Part shown: positions 45,655 to 53,937 of the stretch, piece after piece
Layout of the letters: every line of letters starts with the position of its first letter
Numbering within the stretch: position 1 is the first letter of the stretch
NCBI GenBank assembly: GCA_022072225.1
Contig: JAJVIC010000013.1
Location: 35,821-99,820 of the forward strand
Reading direction: 5' to 3'
DNA from: Bacteroidia bacterium
GTDB lineage: Bacteria > Bacteroidota > Bacteroidia > SXHM01
Length of the DNA stretch: 64,000 bases
Translations under genes and position numbers: made by a program
The notes under the pieces: model-generated
The model's input: the letters and a program-made list of their open reading frames with translations, nothing else
Databases searched by the model: none
Told to the model about the DNA's origin: nothing

Positions 45655-46812
45655 TTATTTGCAGGCTTCTTTGGGTTCATGATAGAATTTCATTTTCGAT
45701 ATTTTTTGTTTCTCGTCTGTTACTTCCACCCTGTAACTGCCAGGTTTCAGATTAACACCGTCAACAGGACACAAATTAATCATGTAACGGTTTTCGCCTG
45801 CTCTGACAGTAAGCGGGTGTTCATTATCTGACAATACTTGTTCATTATTGCTATCGAAAATTTTATAAGTGAGTTGATTGTCGCTGTCTTTTATTTTAGT
45901 TACGTAACGAATTTTCAGGAAATTATCATCCACCAAAGCGGTCCCCCCTTCATCACCCGGATATAAATCCACGTACACAAAGTTTTTAGGTGTGTTCGGT
46001 TCTGGTTGTTCATAACGGTCGCCCAGGACAAAACTCCAAATCTCACTTTGTTTTACTGGACTTCCATCGATCTTTGCCGTTACCTGCCATGCATAGCGTT
46101 TTAATTTTACTAAAGCACGCCCAGCAGGAGGATAACGTAATACTGTGTTACGAACATCTGTTTCTTCAAAAAACAAAGGATTGTAATAAACGGCTTCGGC
46201 AGGAGTTTGACCTGGAGCCACTTCGTATAAACGTAACTGATAACTTACATTTTTTCCTGCTGCTGCAGAATTGGAATATACCCAGGTAAGTAGAGGAAAC
46301 TGTTCATAAATGGTATCGTTGTTATAGGGATTAATCAGAAACAGCGAAGAATAATCTGCTACTTTAATAGTATAGGAGGTGTTGCCAACCGGTTCGTAAA
46401 ACCCGTTTTGTGTTATTCGTTTCAGAGAAAATTTAACAAAGTATTCACCAGCAGGAAATTGCCCCCCTGAATTTACAATCTGGTTGATTGTATTATTATT
46501 TCCGAATTGATGTGTTAAAGGTTGGACATAGGAAAGTGTTCCCCTGTTAATACTATAAACGGGTGAATTGAGTGTAAACTTTGAAGTACTTGCGGAAAGA
46601 AGCAATCCATCTTTAGCATTTGACAATGTCATTTCTAAAACATAGCTATCACCTTGCGTTTGCCCTATTGATGTAATGGTTACATTCCATAAATCATAAT
46701 AGGTGAAAATTGGTCCAGGCTGGATGGCGGTGATGTTGGTTTGGGAGAATAGATTTGAAAACGAAAGTACTCCACAAACGACCAGTATAATATTTTTGAT
46801 AATTTTATTCAT
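45655..46812 (-). CDS. secreted protein sharing a domain with the OM barrel
   Basis: This 385-aa protein has a signal peptide ending FSNLFSQ. Residues ~25-150 (YYDLWNVTIT, EMTLSNAKDGLLLSAS) resemble the N-terminal domain of the upstream 896-aa barrel protein (EDLWQLNIKN, LSFQLSNEKKENILSS). A second Ig/FN3-like part follows (FPLLTWVY..., RYAWQVTAKI, SEIWSFVLG). The C-terminal ~120 residues are strand-rich. It starts 15 bp after the barrel gene. It may bind the barrel or the secreted cargo. No named family was recognised. Confidence 0.75.
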   Translation of the reverse strand: MNKIIKNIILVVCGVLSFSNLFSQTNITAIQPGPIFTYYDLWNVTITSIGQTQGDSYVLEMTLSNAKDGLLLSASTSKFTLNSPVYSINRGTLSYVQPLTHQFGNNNTINQIVNSGGQFPAGEYFVKFSLKRITQNGFYEPVGNTSYTIKVADYSSLFLINPYNNDTIYEQFPLLTWVYSNSAAAGKNVSYQLRLYEVAPGQTPAEAVYYNPLFFEETDVRNTVLRYPPAGRALVKLKRYAWQVTAKIDGSPVKQSEIWSFVLGDRYEQPEPNTPKNFVYVDLYPGDEGGTALVDDNFLKIRYVTKIKDSDNQLTYKIFDSNNEQVLSDNEHPLTVRAGENRYMINLCPVDGVNLKPGSYRVEVTDEKQKISKMKFYHEPKEACK

Positions 46813-46827
46813 TGTGTTTTTATTATA

Positions 46828-49518
46828 TTAAAATTTAAAATTCAGCCATGTTCTTAAAACCCATTCTTGATAATTATTCAAGGCATAAGCAGTTTGCATG
46901 TAGTTATTGTAAACATTGCGTTCTCCTCTTATTCCAAAAACTAAATATTTGCCAAGAGGGTAACCCAATTCTAATCTACCTCCAATTTTCCGTTCGCTAT
47001 TTCCTGAATTAAGAGAAACAGCCAATGTTGAAGTCAGTTTTTTAAAGAACACCGAAGAATAACTGAGGTCGGTAACGTGGTTAAAGGTTTTAACTCCACT
47101 CAACGAATTTTCATAATACCCGTATTGCAATGAAATAAGGCTGTTGTCCTTAAAAATAACGCTGTGTAATGCTGTTATAGCAGATGAGAAAATAGTTCCT
47201 ATTCCTGTTTGCAACTGTTTCAAATAATTAAGGTTGCTTTGGTGTCTAATTTTACCTGTTCTGAATGAATAAGAAAGATTTGCATTGAGGATATTGGTTC
47301 TTATCTGAATAGTATCTAATGATTGCATCAATGGTTGGTAGGAAACCCGCAACGTTGGAAATTTTTCAAAGTTCAAACCCAACTCCGCACCATACTGGTA
47401 AAGTTTCATGGAAGGTGTAGTTGGGTTGTCAGGTGAGGCAATGGTGCGTTGAACCAATCCGCCAAGTGTTATTCTGTTTTTTAATAACGACTGAGATGCT
47501 TTTAGCTCAAGCATTGTGTTGTTATTTATAAGCAAGGGATTACCATGAGTTCTGTAAGCGGCTGATATTTTCTTAAAACCAAGTGCCACTTCGGTTTTCT
47601 TTTTAAATGCCGTAACAATTGCAGCAGTTGACAAAGCGTAACCTACAGCTTTATTCATGTCATTAGTTTCTTGCGAAAAAACTGATGAAAAGAAATTTCC
47701 GTTGTCTGTATTAGCATCATTAATTGCAGCCAATCTTTTATCATTTACGGTTTCAGACCCTGCAATTTCTGTATTGATGGAAAGGTATTCTTTCAGCACA
47801 TCAATTTTCCCTGAAAGTGATAGCACCTGATTCAGTTGAGGTTTATAAGCCGTATCAGCAGGATTGTCTTTATCATTTGATTTCAGATAATAAACATGCA
47901 GGTGAGAATTTTCATTTTGCCCGTAGCCCACACCAAAAGCATTTAGTTTTCGTTCACCGGCAGGCTGATTTAAAAAGCCAGAAGGAGTGGCTACTTTACC
48001 GGTTATAAAACCCTCATAGGTATTAAAAGGTGTTATCTCTATCTGAAACCCATTCATTGGAATATTGCTTAATGTAAATTCAGAGAATTGCGGCATGAGA
48101 TTACCGATGCGCAGAGTTTTTATATTGTAAAGAATTTTTTCAATCGGTTTAAAGTACTCGCTTTGCTCTATATATTTCCTTACTGACATCGGATCATTAT
48201 AAATCTGCTCCGCTTCGGACATATAACCTTTGGCATCACCTATCGTCTCTTTGGCATCATCCACTCTTTTTTCCAATTCTTTCTTTCTTGCTATGAGCTT
48301 GTCATAACTTTCCTTTTTTTCTTTTATAAATTTCAATTCTTCATATCGCTCGAGCAACTGAACATAGGAATCAACATTTTTAAGGTCATTCAAAGAATCG
48401 GTTACAACATCTTTGGTATCATAAGCAAGGTCAACTAATGTTTCAAGACTGTCTTTCACTTCTGATTTTAACTCCATGATACTGTCTTTTAATACCAATG
48501 CTGTGTCTTTTAATGCAGTTAATGAATCAGTAACAGATTTTACTCCGCTGCTATCCCATTTGGCTTCAGCTTTATTTCCTAAGCTGTCTTTTTTTGATTT
48601 GAAAATATTAGTTACTGATTGCAAGGTGGTATCTTTAAGCAATTGCTCTATACTGTCGAGTTCAGCAATTTGTGCAAGTTCTTTAACTACCTGTTCATTA
48701 TTCAAAATATCATTCAGGCTGTTCAGTTCAGCCAGCGAATTTTTATTACTTAATAAACCAAAATCTAAGTTGCTCTGTTCCTTCAGTAGTTTCTCTTTTG
48801 CTTTATGCGTAAGGCTTTGTTTCACTGCCTGAGCATCAAAGCCAAATGAAATGCGGCTGTTACTAAGGTCAAAAGAATTACCGGTTTGATTTACCGCAAA
48901 ACTTACATTTGCAGGAATGTCAAATAATGAAACTCCTAATGTTCCCATTGCTTGTGTATAATTAGCAGGATTGGCAGGGCGAGAATCTGTTCCGAAAGAA
49001 TCAAAGCGGGTAAGAGTCCCCATTCCGTATACTTTAAATATTCCCTTTTTCTTTTTTAAAGTGTCTTCACCGGTAACTGTTACGGGAAAACACTGTTCGG
49101 ATAATATGGTATTGGAATTACTCAGAATTTTGTAACAAACTTCATATAATCCTTTTCCAAGTGAAGCAGAAGAATTACTACTATCTTTTGTGTTTTTATA
49201 AACTACATTAAACAGACTAGAAGAATTAGTAATATTTTCTCCATTATTTATTAAAAGTATAATAGCTTCTGATGAGAGAATGTTTTCTTTTTTCTCATTT
49301 GAAAGTTGAAATGATAATTTGGCGTTGTCATATTTTAATGCTGTTGGATTTTTTATGTTCAATTGCCACAAATCCTCCTGCATCAGTGATGTCTTTGCAG
49401 ATGACCCAACAGAGAGTATCAGTTGTGAAAAAGAATGTGTTGTACTTAGCAACAAGGTGAACATTAACAGATATTTTATTAAAAATATTCTCAATACTCT
49501 TAGTCTCAAATTATTCAA
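46828..49518 (-). CDS. outer-membrane beta-barrel protein with coiled coil
   Basis: This 896-aa protein, first gene of the RHS operon, uses a TTG start (49516-49518), which gives a good signal peptide (RLRVLRIFLIKYLLMF...SFSQ); the next Met would leave only a 14-residue one. It has an N-terminal beta domain (~30-150) also found in the next gene product, a long Lys/Asp/Ser-rich coiled coil (~280-450: DSLTALKDTALVLKDS, KELEKRVDDAKETIGD), and a C-terminal half of alternating strands ending in aromatic NFKF, as in outer-membrane barrels. It is a plausible export pore or anchor for the giant YD proteins encoded downstream. It is not a recognised type IX or Tps component. Confidence 0.78.
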   Translation of the reverse strand: MNNLRLRVLRIFLIKYLLMFTLLLSTTHSFSQLILSVGSSAKTSLMQEDLWQLNIKNPTALKYDNAKLSFQLSNEKKENILSSEAIILLINNGENITNSSSLFNVVYKNTKDSSNSSASLGKGLYEVCYKILSNSNTILSEQCFPVTVTGEDTLKKKKGIFKVYGMGTLTRFDSFGTDSRPANPANYTQAMGTLGVSLFDIPANVSFAVNQTGNSFDLSNSRISFGFDAQAVKQSLTHKAKEKLLKEQSNLDFGLLSNKNSLAELNSLNDILNNEQVVKELAQIAELDSIEQLLKDTTLQSVTNIFKSKKDSLGNKAEAKWDSSGVKSVTDSLTALKDTALVLKDSIMELKSEVKDSLETLVDLAYDTKDVVTDSLNDLKNVDSYVQLLERYEELKFIKEKKESYDKLIARKKELEKRVDDAKETIGDAKGYMSEAEQIYNDPMSVRKYIEQSEYFKPIEKILYNIKTLRIGNLMPQFSEFTLSNIPMNGFQIEITPFNTYEGFITGKVATPSGFLNQPAGERKLNAFGVGYGQNENSHLHVYYLKSNDKDNPADTAYKPQLNQVLSLSGKIDVLKEYLSINTEIAGSETVNDKRLAAINDANTDNGNFFSSVFSQETNDMNKAVGYALSTAAIVTAFKKKTEVALGFKKISAAYRTHGNPLLINNNTMLELKASQSLLKNRITLGGLVQRTIASPDNPTTPSMKLYQYGAELGLNFEKFPTLRVSYQPLMQSLDTIQIRTNILNANLSYSFRTGKIRHQSNLNYLKQLQTGIGTIFSSAITALHSVIFKDNSLISLQYGYYENSLSGVKTFNHVTDLSYSSVFFKKLTSTLAVSLNSGNSERKIGGRLELGYPLGKYLVFGIRGERNVYNNYMQTAYALNNYQEWVLRTWLNFKF

Positions 49519-50379
49519 AAGATTGAATAATAAATTTCAAGAATAGAATTAGGTTTTAAGACAAAAAAGTCCAAAACAAAAAACTACGCTAAACAAGCAT
49601 CAAACGCCTCTGTCAACAAGTTCCGGTTGTACCGAAACGAAAAAAACACACAATATTTCCCACACTCAGTGATTGATATTACTGGCTTAATGTAATTAGT
49701 TGAACTTGGTGGGGCATATTAACAAGTTCGATGATGATGCGCCAGAATGTCAAAAAGCATCTACGATAGTGCAATAGTAATCTATCAATGAATACAAGTC
49801 AATTATTTTAGTATTATTTTTTTTAAAACGCATTTAACTTATTGATTTTGAATTTAATTATTTTAATTATCATCAATGTTAAATTAATGTTGAACTTCAC
49901 TCTTCAATCAATAACAGAAAATTGGACAGGATAAATTACAGAACACATTTATCAACCCATTCCGTTACAAAACCTATGGAACTATGATAGTTTCTTATTG
50001 CCCAAATTGCATTTTAATTTTTAACCTTCAGTAATAAATTCTGACATATAAATATTTCTCTAATTAGAATAATGCCCATGAAAATATTTTTTATTTTGTA
50101 AGTATAATGCTGAATGCCGAATACAATAATTTGCTTTTTCAGCTTATGTTATTTACGTTTGTATTGACATAACGACATAGCGTTAGTTGTTCTTGTAGTC
50201 GAAACCGCGAATTTCAAAACTGCACAAGGATATGCTGATGCTCACGAAAGGCGTGGGCGTAGTTTATTTTGTGCAAGGTGCTTCGCGGTATCCTGACTAC
50301 AGGTAGGCTATTAGCTCACGCTGATTATTTTATAAACTCTCGTTTCGGGCTATGATGGGAAAAATAAAAACTAAACATC
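49519..50379. other. AT-rich intergenic region with one large hairpin
   Basis: This lies between the RHS operon start and a plus-strand lipoprotein gene. A weak promoter -7-like site (TATTCTTG, minus strand, 49538-49545) lies 20 bp before the barrel gene start. The other structure seen is the long inverted repeat at 50195-50300. No convincing ORF on either strand. Confidence 0.55.
50195..50300. repeat. long imperfect palindrome / candidate structured RNA
   Basis: Three nested stems are seen: an outer one with GTAGTCGAAACCGCGAA (50195-50211) against TTCGCGGTATCCTGACTAC (50282-50300), pairing with small bulges; a middle TGCACAA (50221-50227) with TTGTGCA (50269-50275); and an inner GCTCACG (50240-50246) with CGTGGGC (50252-50258), loop AAAGG. 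It could be a small RNA, a REP-like mobile repeat or a terminator-like element. Its G+C is above the surroundings. Confidence 0.6.
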
Positions 50380-50889
50380 ATGGAAACCATGAAAAACAAA
50401 ACTCAATTACCTGTTGCGCTTACGCTTGCTGCTTTATTGTTTATCTTGTTATCAATAAGTAGTTGTACAACTGAAAAGAAACAAGGCTGCACAAATAATA
50501 CGGCTATAAATTTCAATTCCGATGCTGACGAAGATAATGGCAATTGTATGTATAATGCACAAGAAACTATTTGGTGGAATCAGGATTTTTCAGATGCTGC
50601 TGAAACAAATGGTGTAAGTTACTTTCTGATCTATGTAGATGGCGTAAAATTGGATAATGAGCCGGAGTATGATGAAAATATATTTTCATCAGCCCCATCA
50701 TGTTCAGAGACCAGTGCAATAGTTGTTTCAAGGCAACTTGCAGAAGGTGATATAATAGTTCTTGATTTAGTGATTGAGGCTTATGATGTTGATGACAACC
50801 TTGTGGAAAGCATAACTGATGAAATAACATTACAGACATTTATGGTGTGCAACTATTATCAGGTTGAACCATATCAATTTGGATGGTAA
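50380..50889 (+). CDS. lipoprotein with GCTNNTAINFN motif
   Basis: This 169-aa protein has a signal sequence and lipobox (LLSISSC). Directly after it comes GCTNNTAINFNSDADEDNGNC, a variant of the short Cys-bounded GCTDxxAxNYxxxAxxDDGSC motif widespread in secreted Bacteroidetes proteins. The remaining ~115 residues are acidic and probably beta-rich, with two more Cys. It is a single gene, followed 15 bp later by a strong terminator. The function is unknown; cell-surface location is likely. Confidence 0.8.
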   Translation: METMKNKTQLPVALTLAALLFILLSISSCTTEKKQGCTNNTAINFNSDADEDNGNCMYNAQETIWWNQDFSDAAETNGVSYFLIYVDGVKLDNEPEYDENIFSSAPSCSETSAIVVSRQLAEGDIIVLDLVIEAYDVDDNLVESITDEITLQTFMVCNYYQVEPYQFGW

Positions 50890-50903
50890 AGTGAAAGTTT
50901 TAT

Positions 50904-50942
50904 TATTTATTAGCAGCACCATGACGGTGCTGCTAATAAATA
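50904..50942 (+). terminator. perfect 17-bp hairpin terminator
   Basis: TATTTATTAGCAGCACC (50904-50920) pairs perfectly with 50926-50942 across an ATGAC loop, 15 bp after the lipoprotein stop. The GC-rich upper stem with A/T flanks on both sides fits an intrinsic terminator. Confidence 0.7.
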
Positions 50943-51092
50943 TATCTGCCAATGAACAAGGCTTAAATTTTAAGCCAAAAATTGATTTGCATAGAGTATG
51001 GATTTATTATTAGTGGTTTTTTTATACGCTATAAATAAAACAATAAGCTTAATTGGCTTAATTAACAAAATAGTTATAGATTTATTTTTTAT

Positions 51093-51698
51093 ATGTCAGC
51101 AACCCATTCATCGGTATTAATAAATCTTATCGGAACAGGTTGTACTGTTGCTTGCGGAAAGATAAAAACAGAATACTGGAAAATTATTGAAAGAGAATTA
51201 GAGAAAAATAAAACTACGTTTTCAGAATTTATTTCTGATGAAACCAGTTTGCGCTACTTAGAACTTGACGGGCTTAAAACATGGAAAGACATTGGCAATG
51301 AATTTTTAATAAAAGGATTGGTAGATAGCTCAAAAAGCACAATTGAGCTTAAAATTGGCGATAAAAAGAAAACCAACATCTCATTTCGTGAAATACAGCA
51401 AGAGGAAATACTATTTCCTTTGTATACATCTATACGCTTAAGCATAGATATTACACAAATGCAACCAAGTTATGATGAAAAAAGGTTGGTAGTAGTTGAA
51501 AGCGAAATAGGAAAAATAGGCGCAATCAAGTTTAATACAGCTGAGTTCAGTATAGATAAGTTGGCTTTTCAAATTACGGATTTAAAAGTAAGCCGCACTA
51601 TTTCATACAGCATATTATCTAAAATAACATATGATAAAAAGCCTCTTAAGCCGCTGAATTCAGACACACTGCTATCTGGCTTTTATAGTTTGTACTAA
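51093..51698 (+). CDS. hypothetical protein (orphan cluster gene 1)
   Basis: This 201-aa cytosolic protein has no signal peptide: the early hydrophobic stretch LINLIGTGCTVACG is short and contains two Cys. The rest mixes helices and strands (SIRLSIDITQMQPSYDEKR, LAFQITDLKVSRTISYSI). No domain is recognised. First of four plus-strand genes near the right island end; a TTGGCTTA motif and a palindrome of the same sequence lie upstream (51053 and 50960). Confidence 0.7.
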   Translation: MSATHSSVLINLIGTGCTVACGKIKTEYWKIIERELEKNKTTFSEFISDETSLRYLELDGLKTWKDIGNEFLIKGLVDSSKSTIELKIGDKKKTNISFREIQQEEILFPLYTSIRLSIDITQMQPSYDEKRLVVVESEIGKIGAIKFNTAEFSIDKLAFQITDLKVSRTISYSILSKITYDKKPLKPLNSDTLLSGFYSLY

Positions 51699-51717
51699 AT
51701 GAAAATTAATTTACAAT

Positions 51718-52056
51718 ATGGAAACAACACTTGAAGAACTAAAAGAACAAATTGCAAAAATCCCTATTGGGAGCTATTGCTATGGCTCTGCTATTGGTGA
51801 AATCCCTAAAATAGTTGACGGTAAACCAAAGTATACAACTATTAGTTGTCCGTTCTGGACTGAAAACTTTTGCTCGTTTTTAAAGGTTGAAGATTTTGGC
51901 TTATTAGAAGATCAGGTAAAAATATGTGGTATGCAGGATATTGAAGATGCTGTGAAAGTTCATGCCAGAATTGGTAAACCTATGAAATGGGAAAACGAAA
52001 AAGGAGAAATATTCAGGTTTACAAAGGATGGTTTTGAGATAACAAACAAGCCATAA
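51718..52056 (+). CDS. hypothetical four-Cys protein (orphan cluster gene 2)
   Basis: This 112-aa soluble protein has four Cys at 21, 44, 52 and 70, in the contexts SYCYG, SCPFW, NFCSF and ICGM, a spacing that could bind a metal. It resembles small phage- or island-borne proteins in style, but I cannot name a family. The gene begins 19 bp after gene 1, so the two are probably co-transcribed. Confidence 0.68.
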   Translation: METTLEELKEQIAKIPIGSYCYGSAIGEIPKIVDGKPKYTTISCPFWTENFCSFLKVEDFGLLEDQVKICGMQDIEDAVKVHARIGKPMKWENEKGEIFRFTKDGFEITNKP

Positions 52057-52111
52057 TGATATATTTTGGCTTAGTTAATTTACGTAACAGTTTATTGTCG
52101 TAAATATTAGG

Positions 52112-52312
52112 ATGACGGATATAAAAATAAATAAGATTTCGCTTGACCGCTTAATAAAAAGCGCTGAAAAACATACACAGATAATTGACAGTCTGATGAA
52201 TAAAGGAACCTGCGCAATTGGTAATGACCTTGCGAAAGAATTTAACAGGTTTGAAAAGTCAATTGAACTATTCAAAAATAAAAATAAGCTAAATGGTAAA
52301 ATCAATTCATGA
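52112..52312 (+). CDS. small hypothetical protein (orphan cluster gene 3)
   Basis: This 66-aa, highly charged, helical protein (KISLDRLIKSAEKHTQIID, RFEKSIELFKNKNK) has no signal peptide or TM segment. It overlaps the start of gene 4 by 20 bp, indicating translational coupling and supporting it as a real gene in spite of its size. Size and charge are compatible with an antitoxin or DNA-binding accessory protein, but nothing specific is seen. Confidence 0.55.
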   Translation: MTDIKINKISLDRLIKSAEKHTQIIDSLMNKGTCAIGNDLAKEFNRFEKSIELFKNKNKLNGKINS

Positions 52313-52853
52313 AATAGCTAATGAGCTCAATATTGAATTTAGCGATTTGATTAAATCCAAAGGTGTTTTGTCTATATCAATAAAAAATAAGTTCAAAGAA
52401 ATAGGCGCAAAGTATAAGACAGAGATAAGTTTCTTTCTCAAAGACGAAGTTTTTCAAGAAGAGAATCTCTTGTTTCTAGAGTACAGGTCGGCATACATTA
52501 ACTATAGCAGTGCCGGGGATTATGAAAATGCTGCTAAAGCCAAAGAAAAAGCCCTTAGTATTTATTTGTATGCTAATGAAAATAGTAAAGACACTTTTTT
52601 TAAGGTTACAGGAGATAACGAAATATCATATCCCACTTATTTTGATGAAAATGAGCCAATAAATGATTGGCTTAACGATATACTTAGTATAAATATGAAA
52701 TATTCGAGACTTACATTTCATGATCTGGCTCGGCTTGGGAAAAAGAAATTAGCCAAACAGCCACCATTAACAGTTGAAGAAATGAGAGCTCAGGTACTTT
52801 GGTTAAAAAATAGAAGCTCTGCTGAGAATAAAAAGAAACGTGGCTCAGAATAG
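52293..52853 (+). CDS. hypothetical protein (orphan cluster gene 4)
   Basis: This 186-aa soluble protein is mostly helical: residues ~1-50 are a possible HTH-like helical bundle (IHEIANELNIEFSDLIKSKG), the middle has a TPR-like helix pair (YRSAYINYSSAGDYENAAKAKEKALS), and the C-terminus is basic (NKKKRGSE). No family is recognised. It overlaps gene 3 by 20 bp. A coupled small/large gene pair is the usual layout of toxin-antitoxin modules, which is only a structural analogy here. Confidence 0.68.
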   Translation: MVKSIHEIANELNIEFSDLIKSKGVLSISIKNKFKEIGAKYKTEISFFLKDEVFQEENLLFLEYRSAYINYSSAGDYENAAKAKEKALSIYLYANENSKDTFFKVTGDNEISYPTYFDENEPINDWLNDILSINMKYSRLTFHDLARLGKKKLAKQPPLTVEEMRAQVLWLKNRSSAENKKKRGSE

Positions 52854-53314
52854 CCAATTCTTTATAGTAAATACAGAATGTCTTATTGGATAGGTTTATT
52901 CTCTGGTTAGTAGGATGAAATTAATATGCTGTATATTTTGCTTTGAAAAAAGCAATTTGAAAATTTGGCTTACAAAGAGTGTTTAATTTATTTCTGTTAA
53001 TCGCTATGGTCTATTTTGTTGCAATAACCCTACTCGTTTAGATATAACTTTATAAGCCATTTGAATTATTTGCTAAGAATATATTTTGGCTTAAAAATTT
53101 AAGCTTAGGCTTGGTGAGTGAAATAATATTTTTGAAAAATATCACATAAGGTTGAATTGCAGTTGTTTTAATCTTTCACAAGATTGATGTTGTAATATTA
53201 ATTTGTGAATGATTGCTAACCAAAATGCACTAAGAGGATCAACTTTCTTATCTGACATTTGCTATTTTTTATAGTTGTAAATTATTTATCTTTCGCAACA
53301 ATATTTGTTTGTGT
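52854..53314. other. AT-rich intergenic region
   Basis: No ORF of note. It contains two copies of the TTTGGCTTA motif (52964-52972 and 53085-53094). The second lies in ATATATTTTGGCTTA, which also occurs at about 52059-52073 just after orphan gene 2. Confidence 0.5.
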
Positions 53315-53568
53315 ATGTCTTTATTAGCAGAAACTATAGTTGAGGAATACTATAACTATCTTGGATTTTTACAATAAGGGGTGTAAAGAAGGGGCATGAT
53401 GAAATTGATTTATTGGCAGTGTCATTAGCCAATAAAAATAAGATTGAAGCAATTCATATTGAGGTTCAGGTAAGCACAAAACCTGTTGGGTATATTTCTA
53501 AATATACTGATACCCTTCTAGAGGAGTTAAAAGTCAAGCATAAATTATCTGCAAGACCACGCTATTAA
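53315..53568 (+). pseudogene. frameshifted nuclease-like fragment
   Basis: The frame opens MSLLAETIVEEYYNYLGF and then breaks at a run of five T; one extra T would restore FTIRGVKKGHDEIDLLAV...EAIHIEVQVSTKPVGYI. The combined sequence resembles a PD-(D/E)xK-like family seen in Bacteroidetes (pattern ...IDLLA...HxEVQ...PVxYI). After ~85 residues it stops, so it is probably also truncated at the 3' end. A homopolymer sequencing error cannot be excluded for the frameshift. Confidence 0.55.
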
Positions 53569-53731
53569 TAGAGTAAAATTAATAATAAGACACAAGTAAC
53601 TTATTAATTAGAACCATGCAATTGGAATTAAACATTTTACAGGCTAAATGATCGTGCAGAATAAATACCCAATACTTCCTGGGGAAAGTAAAAACAAATG
53701 AAAAGATTTATTTTTTTCGGAGGTTAATTTA

Positions 53732-53752
53732 TTGTCAACGATATTGTCAATT
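53732..53752. promoter_or_regulatory. right arm-type integrase binding sites
   Basis: TTGTCAAC (53732) and TTGTCAAT (53744) repeat at 12-bp spacing, matching the left-end arm sites. The 13-mer GATATTGTCAATT (53740-53752) is identical to 2028-2040. They lie 34 bp from the 17-bp core repeat. Confidence 0.62.
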
Positions 53753-53785
53753 TACAATGTAACTAATTGACTAACAATAATAATT

Positions 53786-53802
53786 GTGATCCCGATTGGA
53801 TT
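53786..53802. repeat. attR-like direct repeat inside tRNA-Arg
   Basis: 17-bp GTGATCCCGATTGGATT, identical to 1901-1917. It covers the 3' acceptor strand and part of the T-arm of tRNA-Arg(TCT), so the tRNA stays intact after integration. Confidence 0.8.
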
Positions 53803-53860
53803 CGAACCAATGACCCACAGCTTAGAAGGCTGTTGCTCTATCCAACTGAGCTACGGGACC
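53787..53860 (-). tRNA. tRNA-Arg (anticodon TCT)
   Basis: This 74-nt cloverleaf reads GGTCCCG...CGGGATC-A on the minus strand, with one G-U pair in the acceptor. The D-arm is AGCTCAGTTGGATAGAGCA, the anticodon loop CTTCTAA (anticodon TCT), and the T-loop GGTTCGAATCC. CCA is not encoded. It is the probable integration target of the island: its 3' 16 bases recur at 1901-1917. Confidence 0.95.
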
Positions 53861-53937
53861 AGTATAAAATGTTAAAAGTTTAATGATACGGTTTAACAAA
53901 AAAACATTAAACAAATACATTAAACTTTTAAAAGAAA

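Larger units (their letters stand above)
1901..53802. mobile_element. putative tRNA-Arg-integrated genomic island (~51.9 kb)
   Basis: What is seen: a 17-bp perfect direct repeat at both ends, with the right copy inside an intact tRNA-Arg; a tyrosine integrase gene just inside the left end; and TTGTCAAT repeats at 12-bp spacing inside both ends (2032, 2044, 2056 on the left; 53732, 53744 on the right). Left and right arms also share the 13-mer GATATTGTCAATT. What is known: tyrosine integrases of islands and phages recombine at tRNA 3' ends and bind arm sites flanking the core. What is inferred: everything between is one element. No relaxase, conjugation or phage structural gene was recognised, so it would be a non-self-transmissible island or a decayed element. 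Confidence 0.72.
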
